A stretch of DNA of 64,000 nucleotides from Nematopogon swammerdamellus (Eukaryota > Arthropoda > Insecta > Lepidoptera > Adelidae). Location: the NCBI GenBank assembly GCA_946902875.1, contig OX336340.1, forward strand, positions 2,588,351 to 2,652,350, read 5' to 3'. The notes below the pieces were generated by a model. It ran no database searches and had not been told where the DNA came from. It was given only the letters and a program-made list of their open reading frames with translations. Positions within the stretch are counted from its first letter, which is position 1; every line of letters starts with the position of its first letter. Positions 30,961 to 40,728 of this stretch are shown here, piece by piece. Position numbers and translations under genes: made by a program.

Positions 30961-31404
30961 GTAATAAAGTTACATTTTTAAAACACCTACTAGCTAGAGT
31001 GATGTCAGCCTTAAGGTGATTTAGATGCAGGAGGAGCCTTTGACTGTTTGCAAGTTCCTTCGTGCCTTCTCAAAGGCTTCTTCTCCTTCAACTTCTGTTT
31101 CATATTATACTCCGCAGAGAATTAAAATTAATGTAACGGGCATTAACTCGTCTGGCTCCCAAAAACTCATTTAAATGGCGCATACAAAAACTAAATTGCT
31201 TTAAATGTTTCTGTCATACTTGCGAATTGACGTATCTGTCAACATATGTTGTGTGTTTCATAGGTTGTGTGTTTCAACGCGGATGCTAATTGTGTGCATT
31301 TGTAGGTTATGTTACTATAAGCGCCGACAACTACATCTTAAGACACAACATAGCGTCCTGTGATAGCGTCTTTGCTATATTGAAAATGAGCACAAGAACT
31401 GTCT

Positions 31405-31745
31405 GAGGCCGGTACATACAAATAATAGCCCCACTGCGTCTCTCCCGGTGCATGTCGTAAAAGGCGACTAAGTGATAAGGACGAGATGTCGTGCAAAAGG
31501 GCGACAGGTTTGCCACCACTCACCTTGGCACGGTCCTTCCACCGAGTTTTTCAGCAGGTGGGTCTTTGTGCCTTACTTGCTGCTTGATAGGTAGTTATCT
31601 TGTCCGAATACTGTGCTAAACGTGGTGATCGATGTTGTGTCCCAATTTTCCAGAGTTCTTGCAACACAACACCGAGTACTCTGCTTACCCTGATTGTCGG
31701 GATACAGCGTGTGGGGTATGTATGTATGTATGTATGCATGTATGT
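31405..31745 (+). mobile_element. E element, best full-length copy
   Basis: GAGGCCGGTACATACAAATAATAGCCCCACTGCGTCTCTCCCGGTGCATGTCGTAAAAGGCGACTAAGTGATAAGGACGAGATGTCGTGC (the S2-type head). It is followed by GCGACAGGTTTGCCACC, CACGGTCCTTCCACCG, AGCAGGTGGGTCTTTGTGCC, a GGTGTTGTG/CACAACACC dyad, and a tail GGTATGTATGTATGTATGTATG. No RNA polymerase III box was found. The open frames are shadows. Confidence 0.85.
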
Positions 31746-31904
31746 AGCACAAGAAAAATCAATGGTGTGCAGAATGCAGCGTAGAGAGTTGGGGAGGAAG
31801 CGACCCCAGCGACGGCCAATCGAAGGCGGCGCTCGGCGGAGATGCGGGTTGGTTGCTATGCTTTCGTTGCTTTATCGATCTCCAGTGCATAAAGTTACTT
31901 AGAC

Positions 31905-31970
31905 TTATGCCGGCCTGACAGGTGCCCATTCACGCCTCTCTTGAAGGACCCGAAACTATACTTATAGAAA
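31905..31970 (-). mobile_element. LINE-G coding fragment
   Basis: TATGCCGGCCTGACAGGTGCCCATTCACGCCTCTCTTGAAGGACCCGAAACTATAC. The minus-strand reading has YSFGSFKRGVNGHLSGRH-like words, as at 5250-5395. 31971-32278 is AT-rich or GT-rich with nothing to report. Confidence 0.6.
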
Positions 31971-32286
31971 TAAACTTATATCTACCACTTATATTACATT
32001 TTTATTTTGTGTTTTTTACCATAGTTTGATTTCTGCCTCCCAAACTAGCCGTGAGGCTGTACTATTGGGGCAGTGCTTCTAATATTTCAGCCAGAACGGG
32101 CAGAGTATATAATTTTAATTAAATTCTAAGATTTTCTCTTTTTTGTTTTTTATTTTTACAATATAGTTTTATTGCGGGTGTGTATGTGTGTGTGATGGTG
32201 GAAGAGGGTGAGTGCGTGTATGTATGTGAGTGGGAGGGGGTGTGAATGCATTTGCAATTTATTTATTTAAAAATATATCTATAAAC

Positions 32287-32580
32287 CACAGAGCATCAAA
32301 TGCGCGCGCCCGCCCCTACTAGAGGCGCCTTGAGCGCGATTTCTCTACAACGCCGTTGAAGCCTGTGGGCGTGGCCTATGACTTACATATGTGTGCTGTG
32401 CGTGTGCATTTGTTTTGTGCGTGTGCCTAACTTGCTCCTCTTTGTGTGTAGTGTCGATACTAGCACACACACACACATACGAAGCGCTAGCAGCTCAGCG
32501 TACGGTTATTGTGTTTCAAATATCATTGCTTAGGGCGCCTCTAGTAGGGGGCGCGGGCGGAAGGTATTTGATGCTCTGTG
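32287..32580. mobile_element. hAT-like MITE, copy 2
   Basis: 294 bp, ends CACAGAGCATC...GATGCTCTGTG, with a perfect 8-bp duplication CTATAAAC at 32279-32286 and 32581-32588. It is the same family as 24150-24448 with the interior in the opposite orientation. The shared interior (GACTTACATATGTGTG...TTGCTCCTCTTTGTGTGTAGTGTCGA) confirms homology beyond the ends. Confidence 0.92.
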
Positions 32581-33034
32581 CTATAAACATAAAATTAACA
32601 TAAAAATCACTTTTCCTTCCATATATTTGTCCCTACTATTTACTATTTTTTATTTATTTTACTTTATAATAATCAGAGTTTTTCAGTTTCATTTCATTAT
32701 TATATTATTCATAATTCTATGCAAAGTGTGACAATCGCGGTTATATAGTTAGAATTCTATGACACTGCACGTTTGCACGGACGAGACGCAGCCGCCCTCG
32801 AGTTTCAAGTGCGAGAAATAATGGGAGCGAACACTCTTCATAGTCCCATTCTAGTGTTTGAATTTTTATCGAAATTTTAAGCTGCTTTTCAAGCAGGTTT
32901 ATTTAAATGCGAAATGGTCTTGCTGGTGTTCTTGCTGGTGCTCGGAAAACAAGCGGTTGAAGATGCTGTGAAATGACGCTCAGACGCAGTTGGACTATGA
33001 ATGAAATTAATTTAAATATATCATCCAATCAATC

Positions 33035-33150
33035 ATCAATACTAATAATAAATCTGTAAGGGATAGTCATGGAGTAAGTTAGTTTGTTTTATGAGATATT
33101 GCGTTTGTAGACTCTATGTATGATACTAAAACTAAATTGACCCTTTTTAG
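33035..33150 (+). repeat. Family D fragment
   Basis: ACTAATAATAAATCTGTAAGGGATAGTCATGGAGTAAGTTAGTTTGTTTTATGAGATATTGCGTTTGTAGACTCTATGTATGATACTAAAACTAAATTG is the first ~110 bp of D. The remainder is replaced by unrelated sequence containing an inverted pair, GAAGTTAACTTTCTCCATAGAAAATCG (33151-33177) and CGATTTTGTATGGAGAAAGTTAACTTC (33302-33328). Confidence 0.7.
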
Positions 33151-33505
33151 AAGTTAACTTTCTCCATAGAAAATCGTCTTTCGGAATTTATGTTTTCTAA
33201 CCCCGAGATCTAACTTAGATTTGACTGTCCTTATTACAACAAAAAATTATTGTAAAATATCGGATCAGGTTTAGGGGGGTAAAAACATAAACCCCGGAAA
33301 ACGATTTTGTATGGAGAAAGTTAACTTCCGTATCGTCTTAAGGTAAAGTGTGAATTTATGAATGTGGACAGGCGTAACCTGATATTAACAACGAGGGGTC
33401 AACTGCAATGACATCCATAGGTCAAGCATTAAATCAATCACGTGGCAACATAACAGCGACGGTGCAGAATTCATGAAGCGAGGGACCGGTCTCTGCGACT
33501 CCAAT

Positions 33506-34091
33506 GAGAGGTGGTAACCGTGTCGATATTGAGCACGAAATACGACACGCACAAAGCGTGTTGGACTCGAGCCCGGTGGACCGCGCTCTAGGCGACCGTG
33601 CTACCGATCTTTCCCGGGCTAGCACGAGCACGGGCCGACACGGAAAGGTCCGGTTTGTGTCCGGCGACAGAGGGACGTATTTATGCAAGCAGGTAGAACA
33701 AATAAAATTCAATAGCCGAAATAAATGAAAACAGGAATATTTTATGCATTCTCACCACCAAAGGTTATCCAAAGGTATCTTATTCCACACAGTACACAAA
33801 TAGAAAATTTTGCTCACGTTTTATTCATTCTTTATTTATGGTCGTTATGTATGATCCAACACAAATAATTACAGCCGGACAAAAAAGCATAGCATAATTT
33901 AGTGGCATAATAACATCCTAGCGGACCCCGCCGTGCCGAGCCGTGCTAGCAACAAACACGAAACACGGTGCAGGTCCGGAAACACGGCCAGCACGGAGCG
34001 GGTCCGGTGGAGCACGCACCGCGACCGGTAGCTTGACTTTGCGTGTTCGTGCTGAAGGCCGTGTTCTGGGCTAGGTCCGGTACCACCTCTG
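33506..34091. mobile_element. hAT-like non-autonomous element, 586 bp
   Basis: Right end CGGTACCACCTCTG, left end GAGAGGTGGTAACCG, so the inverted ends are CAGAGGTGGTACCG-like, a common hAT pattern. The 8-bp ACTCCAAT is duplicated at 33498-33505 and 34092-34099. GC-rich subterminal regions (GGACCGCGCTC, GGTCCGGTTTGTG / CACGGTGCAGGTCCGG) repeat short GTCCGG and GCACGG words, possible transposase-binding sites. No transposase ORF; the 92- and 74-codon frames are not conserved domains. Confidence 0.85.
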
Positions 34092-34196
34092 ACTCCAATT
34101 ACTCCTGACTTTAAAGGAATCTTTACATTGAGTAAGTTACTGGCGTCAGTTGATTGGCGAGTCAGTGCTGAATCGGTAAGTACTACTAAATTACTT

Positions 34197-34582
34197 TTTT
34201 ATTGAAACTGACACGGTTGGCTACATCACCTGCAACATTCCTGATGTCAGCTCACGACAACGGGTGAACAAGGTGCCATGTCAGTGCTTCCATTCATTTC
34301 ATGTCGTCTTCACTGAACTGGACGAAAAACACGAACTATTTATATAGCCGTTTCGACCGACGACGTTTCATTCAGTGCGGTGGTACCAACCCGGGCGGGA
34401 TAAACCGTACCACCTAGTAAGTTAAGAAGGAAGGGACCTACAGTTTTACCTGGAATCCGAACCACGGTCAGCCTCCAACGGTCGATCGGTCACCCATACA
34501 AGTATTAACCGCGCTCAAGTTTGCTTTTGAATACGATCGACAGTCGACCGACCGCACCACTGAGCTACCGAGGCTGACGAGA
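34197..34582 (-). mobile_element. S1 SINE, full length
   Basis: Minus-strand sense from GTCAGCCTCGGTAGCTCAGTGGTGCGGTCGGTCGACTGTCG (box A) through GAGCGCGGTTAATACTTGTATGGGTGACCG (5S-like), GACCGTGGTTCGGATTCC (box-B-like) and the B1 body to GTGTCAGTTTCAATAAAA. One of three copies with complete head and tail. Confidence 0.9.
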
Positions 34583-35521
34583 CTGCTACCCCCACATACG
34601 TCGCATGTCCTCGCGCCAGCGGCACTGACCTTGTTGTGCACGCCGATGTCAGTCGCTGACGTTCCTGACTTGCTGAACGTGTATACACCGAAGAACGACT
34701 TACTGTCTATAATGTGTAATGTCAGTTCTCTGCGTCAACACTGCCGTAAGCGACTTTCTCATTGTAAACCCGCCATAATGCTTTGACTTGCCGACCGAAA
34801 CATTTCAGTATGTATGTATCACTTCTGCTACATTTGAACATCTCGTCCTCATCAAATCGTTACATCTTTAGTAAATTATCCTATAGTACGTAAAATGAAT
34901 ACTATGTATATAAGAATATAGTTGAAATTGCATTGGCTTTACAAATGTTAGGAAGAATGAACCCAACAGCGTAGTAAGCGCCCGCAAATAGATGGACAGG
35001 TTTCCATTTTTGAAAACGGAATTCTATTTTCTAATTGACAGCGCTCAGTGCGCATGCGGCTAGCCGGACCACACAGAGCTTTCACCAGAGCGGCGTCTTG
35101 AGTGCTGCTACGTCATAAATGCCGAAGTACTTTCGCTGGGGCTCCGCCAGCATTAAGCTCAGATAGTACAAGATCCGGCTTAAGGAAGGTGTACCCTCAT
35201 CTGTTGTTCGGGTAAGACTTAGTTTGTCAAGAAGATAACATGTAGGCTAATATATCGCGACTAGGTTACCCAGCTATATCTTAGCCTTTAGACCTTGAAC
35301 CCCTTATCTCCAATCCTTTTAGGGATACAATTCTGATAAAAAAAAAATCACGCGTATAAGGAAATGTATATAAAGCATATATAAAAGTTATACTAAAAAT
35401 CCGATTTTTATTCGTTCTTGTCATAATGTGGAGGAAGCGCTTTTAAAAACATTTCCAATATTTTTTTACTTATATCTCAAAAAATAATACAAATTAGATT
35501 TTCTCTATAATTTTTCATTGA

Positions 35522-35540
<19 letters not shown>
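34583..35540. other. No recognisable feature
   Basis: Mixed composition without long ORFs or repeats shared within the window. It ends in a 40-base T run (35527-35563), which is the reverse of the next SINE's poly(A). Confidence 0.45.
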
Positions 35541-35564
<24 letters not shown>

Positions 35565-35805
35565 TGAAACTGACACGGTTGGCTACATCACCTACAACAT
35601 CCGTGATGTCAGCCCATAACACCGGGTTGAACTTGGTGCCACGTCAGTGCTTCCCTTCGGTCGTGCCGGCTACACTGAACTGGACGGAAAACACAAACTA
35701 TTTACAAAGCCGTTTCGACCGACCTTTCATTCAGTGCGGTGGTACCAACCCGGGCGGGTTAAACCCTACCACCTAGTTATATAAGAAGGGAGTCACATCC
35801 CTTAT
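35527..35805 (-). mobile_element. S2 SINE with very long poly(A)
   Basis: A ~37-base T run, then TTATTGAAACTGACACGGTTGGCTACATCACC ... ACCCGGGCGGGTTAAACCCTACCACCTAGTTATATAAGAAGGGAGTCACATCCC. The start of the head is cut off by a (TATG)n run, the tail of the neighbouring E copy. The long uninterrupted A tail suggests recent insertion. Confidence 0.85.
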
Positions 35806-35807
35806 GT

Positions 35808-35950
35808 ATGTATGTATGTTATACATACATATATACCACACGATCGGGGTAAGCGGAGTACATGGTGTTATGCTGCAAGGACTCTTGTAAATTACAGCAC
35901 AACACCGACCACCACGTATCGCAAAGTATTCGTACAATATATTATGTAGA
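35808..35950 (-). mobile_element. E element, 3' half
   Basis: (TATG)n/(ATAC)n, ATATATACCACACGATCGGGGTAAGCGGAGTACATGGTGTTATGCTGCAAGGACTC, ACAGCACAACACCGACCACCACG. Minus sense, truncated at about 35945. Confidence 0.7.
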
Positions 35951-36071
35951 TCTATGTATCATTCTTTATACGCGTGATGTTTTTCAGGATGAAATACCTA
36001 AAATATTCGGAGATAATGGAGACCAAGTTCGTAGAAGTCGAGATATAGCTAGACAACCTAGCTACCTATTA

Positions 36072-36290
36072 GCCTACATGTCAGCTCATAACACCGGGTG
36101 AACTAGGTGCCATGTCAGTGCTTCCCTTCATTTCGGCTACACTGAAGTGGACGGAAAACAAGAACTATTTACGTAGCCGTTTCGACCGACGTTTGGCTCG
36201 GTGCGGTGGTACCAACCCGGCCGGGATAAACCCTACCACCTAGTAGGGTAAGAAGAGAAGGGTCCTACACTTTAACGTGGAATCCGATGT
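36072..36290 (-). mobile_element. S1 SINE body
   Basis: TACATGTCAGCTCATAACACCGGGTGAACTAGGTGCC through ACCCGGCCGGGATAAACCCTACCACCTAGTAGGG to TTTAACGTGGAATCCG. The tail end (GATGTAGCC...TTTCCAT) and head are missing. 36291-36655 holds no feature I can name. Confidence 0.75.
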
Positions 36291-36659
36291 CATGTTTGCG
36301 ACAAACTACATCTTATCCGAACAAGAGATGAGAGTAAGCCCACCTTATGCCGGATCTTAGACTAGGAAGGAACGATTCTGGGATGAGCGCACCGACTAAA
36401 TTACAGAACACCGAGGACGTCGCGAATGCATTAAACGGTTGCAGATATTTTTATTATGATTTTCAGAAGGCGAGACGACTACGAACATTGAGGTAAATAT
36501 TATAGATATGAGGGTCCAATACAATTATGTTGCTTGAAGCGCATCCGCAAATGCGAAGAAGGCTGTAAGGGGCGGCGGGGAGCGGGGGCGGACGTCGGGT
36601 AGTACTCACTGATGCCCCTATAGGACGTTTTGTTGGAAAAAATAAACACGTCAAAATGT

Positions 36660-36935
36660 CCTAATATACATTCATACCACACGCCGTACCCCGACAATCG
36701 GGGTAAGCCGAGCAAATCGGTGTTGTGCTGCAAGAACTCTAATAAATTACAAGGTATTAGGAAAAGATAACTATCAAGCAGCAAGTAAGGCACGAAGACC
36801 AACCTGCTGCATGACTCGGTCGAAGGGCCGTGCCAAGATGATAGGTGGCTACACTGTCGCTCTTTAGCACGGCATCACGTCCTTATCCTTTAGTCGCCTT
36901 TTACGTCATGCGCGAGAAGAGATGTAGTGGGGCGA
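36660..36935 (-). mobile_element. E element, nearly full length
   Basis: ATACATTCATACCACACGCCGTACCCCGACAATCGGGGTAAGCCGAGCAAATCGGTGTTGTGCTGCAAGAACTC ... ACCAACCTGCTGCATGACTCGGTCG ... TCCTTTAGTCGCCTTTTACGTCATGCGCG...GTAGTGGGGCGATTAT. The second half of the CAGCACAACACC dyad is deleted. 36936-37515 shows nothing further. Confidence 0.75.
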
Positions 36936-37519
36936 TTATAAGCTATGTCATAATAATGTCAAATGTATTTATTGATTTATTGAAAAGCAGGTTAGTGACG
37001 AAATCAATCTAATTTTATTTATGTTCTGTGAAATTCACGGTCACTGCCTATGAAATAGGACTCCATCACCTTTTCCAACATATTTGTGTTGTTTTTGCAA
37101 TATCTGAGCACACAGCGCGTCATCTTTACTCACGCCCGCCGGCGCTGCTCGCAACAGACTGACTGCAGAGAAGTGCAGTAGCTTTCGGCGGTGCCAAAGT
37201 CGCGTCCGTGGTGTCCTATCTAACGAAGTGTTCACATCGCGGGCTACAAAGTGGCACTATGGAACGACGAGCGACGCGACGGCCGCCCCCTCGCTGAGAT
37301 TACACAGAGAGAGACTTTAATTTTATGGCCGCGACGATTCACCAAATGGTTTTACAGGAGACGCAATTGAAGAACTTTTTTAATTTAAAATACATTCTCG
37401 AGTGGTTAGATTATGTAGATAATCGCATTTAGCATACAACTAAATGTTCAAGTAGATAACAGACAGTAAATTTTATTTTTACAAGCGTTTATTTTTTAAC
37501 TTCGCCCTATGTTATTCGC

Positions 37520-37660
37520 CCCATACCGTGTGGGGCCGGTACTTTAAAAGAATAGCCCCACTGCATCTCTCCCCGTGTATGTCGTAAAAGGCGACTAAGG
37601 GATATGACTCCCTATATTACTAGGTGGTAGGGTTTAAGCCGCCCGGGATGATACCGCCGC
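37520..37660 (+). mobile_element. S2 SINE, head and start of body
   Basis: ACCGTGTGGGGCCGGTACTTTAAAAGAATAGCCCCACTGCATCTCTCCCCGTGTATGTCGTAAAAGGCGACTAAGGGATATGACTCCC...TAGGTGGTAGGGTTTAAGCCGCCCGGG. It stops where a family A fragment begins. Confidence 0.8.
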
Positions 37661-37662
37661 GT

Positions 37663-37795
37663 CGGCCATAATACCACATATTCTGTGAAAATTTCAACGG
37701 GCTACCTATTACGGTTCAATCAGCCCACGGACAGACAGACGGACTGACAGACAGACAGACGGCGTAGGCTTAGTAATAGTGTCCCATATGTAACT
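37663..37795 (+). repeat. Family A fragment
   Basis: CGGCCATAATACCACATATTCTGTGAAAATTTCAACGGGCTACCTATTACGGTTCA...GACAGACAGACGGCGTAGGCTTAGTAATAGTGTCCC, the second half of family A, lacking both ends. Confidence 0.7.
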
Positions 37796-37957
37796 TCTTG
37801 CCTTCTTTCATCTAATCGAATCTAGGTTTGAATAGAATTAATTATTATTAGTGATAATTAAATCGGCCTTTGCGCGTTTGTCCTATTGTCCTCTTTATTT
37901 ATCTTTGTATTATTGTACACACATATATTTCTATTGCTCGCTGTGTTTTTTCTAGAC

Positions 37958-38105
37958 AGCCTTGAAAAGTCCGCAACTCTGCTGGCATGGCGTCTCACTG
38001 AACGTGGCTTCGCCAAGTGTGATGAATTTGGCTTTGTCGATATTACGATGCACCGTAGGTCCCCCCGCACAGCCACCCATGCTGGTATTCATAAATAAAA
38101 AAATG
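37958..38105 (+). mobile_element. LINE-F 3' end
   Basis: CAGCCTTGAAAAGTCCGCAACTCTGCTGGCATGGCGTCTCACTGAACGTGGCTTCGCC...CCACCCATGCTGGTATTCATAAATAAAAAAA corresponds to 27395-27533. No coding part beyond a few codons. Confidence 0.75.
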
Positions 38106-38169
38106 ATTCAGGTCAAGAGTATTTTTAAAAATTCCAAAAAAAAATTTTTTTACCTTTCGCCCTCTCGGA

Positions 38170-38595
38170 ACTGAGAGACCTTACAACTCCGCAGGGACGT
38201 CGGATCTTTGTATGTGTTCTATTGCCTGTACCACGGAGAGTGTTCCAAGGAGCTGCACGATGTGATCCCTCCGTCCCCATTCTACCATCGTTCCACGCGC
38301 TACAGGTTGCGAATGCATCCACACACTCGATATTCCCCCACTTAGGACAAATCGATCCTGTAAATCCTTTATTTACAGGGTTGCCAACATGTGGAACGCA
38401 CTCCCACCTGCATCCTTTCCTGCGATGTACAGTCTGGGGTCCTTCAAACATAATGTGAAGGTGCACCTAGCCGGCCGACATGGTATTTGCAGGCACCGTA
38501 AATATCCGAATGCCCGTGGGCGCCGTCGGACTACACCTCTGCGTTAGTCTGGCGCGAGCCATAGGCATGTCGTGATTCCCTTAAAAAAAAAAACA
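38170..38595 (+). pseudogene. LINE-G reverse transcriptase C-terminus
   Basis: The plus strand reads LRRDVGSLYVFYCLYHGECS, ELHDVIPPSPFYHRSTR, then after a one-base frameshift near 38335 DIPPLRTNRSCKSFIYRVAN, MWNALPPASFPAMYSLGSF and HLAGRHGI. It matches the intact frame at 42819-43601 in order and spacing. The 3' end GGCGCGAGCCATAGGCATGTCGTGATTCCC and poly(A) follow at 38550-38592. 5'-truncated before the palm. Confidence 0.82.
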
Positions 38596-38632
38596 TCTGT
38601 CAAGTGCGAGTTTTACTCGCGCACGGAGGTAT
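38596..38632 (+). repeat. Family A hairpin end
   Basis: CATCTGTCAAGTGCGAGTTTTACTCGCGCACGGAGG, the terminal hairpin only. It is wedged between the LINE-G poly(A) and an S2 SINE T run. Confidence 0.6.
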
Positions 38633-38633
38633 T

Positions 38634-38966
38634 TTTTTTTTTTTTTTTATGGATACTAACACGGTTGGCGACATCACCTCCAACATCCGTGATGTCAGCC
38701 CATAACACCGGGTGAACTTGGCGCCACGTCAGTGCTTCCCTTCGGTCGTGCCGGCTACACTGAACTGGACGGAAAACACAAACTATTTACATAGCCGTTT
38801 CGACCTACCTTTCATTCAGTGCGGTGGTACCAACCCGGGCGGGTTAAGCCCTACCACCTAGTAATATAAGAAGGGAGTCATATCCCTTAGTCGCCTTTTA
38901 CGACATACACGGGGAGAGATGCAGTGGGGCTATTCTTTTAAAGTACCGGCCCCACACGGTACAAAA
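38634..38966 (-). mobile_element. S2 SINE, full length
   Basis: T run, ATGGATACTAACACGGTTGGCGACATCACC...CCGGGCGGGTTAAGCCCTACCACCTAGTAATATAAGAAGGGAGTCATATCCCTTAGTCGCCTTTTACGACATACACGGGGAGAGATGCAGTGGGGCTATTC...CCCCACACGGTAC. Complete head, body and tail; good reference copy for S2. Confidence 0.88.
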
Positions 38967-39024
38967 GGTTTCCGTATCCATCCGCTATCAATAATATCCG
39001 CACATCTTTTGTCTTTCAACAATG

Positions 39025-39278
39025 CAATGTATAAAAGCCTGTGGCGCCATGTATTATTCAATAGTGTGACTAATCGATTTTTCGGACGTTTGTTCTATGG
39101 GAGCCCCCCTTAATTTTTTAACATTTTCTTATTTTTATTATTTGTTGTTATATCCGCCATAGTAAAACATATTCTGTGAAAATTTCAACGGGCTACCTAT
39201 TACGGTTCAAGAGATACAGCCCTCGGACAGACGGACGGACGGACGGCGGAGGCTTAGTAATAGGCTTCCGTACCGTTG
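39025..39278 (+). repeat. Family A repeat, 3' two-thirds
   Basis: GTATAAAAGCCTGTGGCGCCATGTATTATTCAATAG...GAGCCCCCCTTAATTTTTTAAC...TTGTTGTTATATCCGCC...GTGAAAATTTCAACGGGCTACCTATTACGG...GACGGACGGACGGCGGAGGCTTAGTAATAGGCTTCCGTAC. The hairpin end is missing. Confidence 0.7.
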
Positions 39279-39282
39279 TCAG

Positions 39283-39668
39283 CCTCGATAGCTCAGTGGT
39301 GCAGACAGTCAACTGTCGCTATTGAATTTAAGCAACGCTGGGTGCGGTCAGTACTTGGATGGGTGACCGCTGACCGTTGGAGGCTGACCGAGGTTCGGAT
39401 TCCTCGTAAAACTGTAGGTCCCTTCCCTCCTAATATTACTTGGTGGTAGGGTTTAACCCGCCCGGGTTGGTACCACCGCACTGAATGAAACGTCGGTCTA
39501 AACGGCTATGTAAATAGTTTGTGTTTTCCGACCAGTTCAGTGTAGCCGGCACGATCAACGGGGGAAGCACTGACATGGCACCTAGTTCACCCGGTGTTAT
39601 GGGCTGACATCACGGACGTTGTAGGTGATGTAGCTAACCGTGTCAGTTTCCATAAAAAAAAAATAAAA
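39283..39668 (+). mobile_element. S1 SINE, full length reference copy
   Basis: The head GTCAGCCTCGATAGCTCAGTGG has the Pol III box A TAGCTCAGTGG. About 40 bp on, TTAAGCAACGCTGGGTGCGGTCAGTACTTGGATGGGTGACCGC matches the box A-IE-box C region of 5S rRNA. Then GACCGAGGTTCGGATTCC resembles tRNA box B. The body follows: AAACTGTAGGTCCCTTCCCTCC, GGTGGTAGGGTTTAACCCGCCCGGGTTGGTACCACCGCACTGAATG, GTGTTTTCCGACCAGTTCAGTGTAGCC, CACCTAGTTCACCCGGTGTTATGGGCTGACATCACGG, ending GTGTCAGTTTCCATAAAAAAAAA. No ORF. The nearest precedent I know is AmnSINE1 of amniotes, which also has a 5S/tRNA hybrid head. Confidence 0.92.
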
Positions 39669-40033
39669 AAAAAAATACGGAAACCTAAAAAAGATACGCA
39701 TCAGCGAGCATACAGAAACATCTAAGTTCGCTGTCACCATAGATGATCACAAATAATGTCCCGCTTAATTCCAACGTAATGTCAAAGTTTTCTGCGGCGG
39801 AGCGGCGCGCCCAGTGGGCGTATTTCCGTTGACCCGGAAACAAAAGTTTTGTCACCCCAACCCGGCCTCCGCGGGAATACTTTTAATTTATCGGCGTGAT
39901 TCATTGTGGGAACGCCGCATTAAGATAATTGTAGCCAGTTCATCCGGCCTTGAAAGTTTCTTGTTGTTCACTGATGATATGTTGGCGACTATGCTTTGTT
40001 CTGTACACAATATGGTATTGTATTTAGTTCTAT

Positions 40034-40384
40034 TTTTAGGGTTCCGTATCCGTCGTACAGGACCCTATTACTAAGCCTACGCCCCGTCTGTCTGTCTGTC
40101 TGTCCGAGGGCTGTATCTCTTGAACCGTAATAGGCAGCGCGTTGAAATTTTCACAGAATATGTGTTTATTTTGGCCGATATAACAACAAATAATAAAAAT
40201 AAGAAAAAGTAAAAAATTCACTGGGCTCACCATAGAGGAAACTAAAACGTGTATGCGCGCCATCTACCGAAAAGAGTATGAAGCATTTTAACTAATACAT
40301 AGATGGCGTGAGTAGCACTGACCATGACATGGCGATACGGAACCCTCGGCGCGAGAGTTCGACTCGCACTTGCCGATGTTTTTT
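40034..40384 (-). repeat. Family A repeat, complete copy
   Basis: TTTTAGGGTTCCGTATCCGTCGTACAGGACCC ... CTTGAACCGTAATAGGCAGCGCG ... GCGCGCCATCTACCG ... GATACGGAACCCTCGGCGCGAGAGTTCGACTCGCACTTGCCG. Same landmarks as the other complete copies; the internal microsatellite is short. Confidence 0.82.
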
Positions 40385-40404
40385 TTTAATTAATAATTTC
40401 TTTC

Positions 40405-40575
40405 GCGAAGATACCAACTATTTGAATAGCCGTTTAATGATAATTTTATGGTTAAACTCTACCACCTAGTAAGGTCAGGGAAGGGAACTACAGTCAGAGG
40501 CAGTAGAGTAATCGGTGTTATAATGTAATAATTAGGGCAAATTATCGCACAACACCGACTACCACCAAATTATTA
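40405..40575 (-). mobile_element. S1 fragment joined to E fragment
   Basis: 40415-40500 has ACCAACTATTTGAATAGCCG and TTAAACTCTACCACCTAGTAAGG...GGGAACTACAG from an S1/S2 body. 40505-40570 (GCAGTAGAGTAATCGGTGTTATAATG...GCACAACACCGACTACCACC) is E. Both are decayed. Confidence 0.5.
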
Positions 40576-40594
40576 GGACATGTAGTTAGACAGT

Positions 40595-40695
40595 TACTTT
40601 ATTCCTCCAAAAACTTTTTGCAGAAACAATCCCGATATATAATTTACATGATGGGCAAGGGCGGAGTTATCCCTTACGAGCATATCTTCCAGTCA
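40595..40695 (-). mobile_element. LINE-H 3' end
   Basis: ACTTTATTCCTCC...TTTACATGATGGGCAAGGGCGGAGTTATCCCTTACGAGCATATCTTCCAGTCAATGG, the third copy of the LINE-H 3' sequence in the window. It lies directly left of the hairpin element. Confidence 0.6.
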
Positions 40696-40728
40696 ATGGA
40701 TGTTTGAGAGTCGTACCTATGTTGTGAA

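Noticed and set aside
33434..33728. Overlapping 92- and 74-codon genes
   Set aside because: Both fall across the left end of the hAT-like element and its target site, with no conserved domain.
39320..39365. 5S rRNA gene
   Set aside because: Only the internal control region is present. The 5' and 3' thirds of 5S rRNA are absent and the block is embedded in S1 copies.
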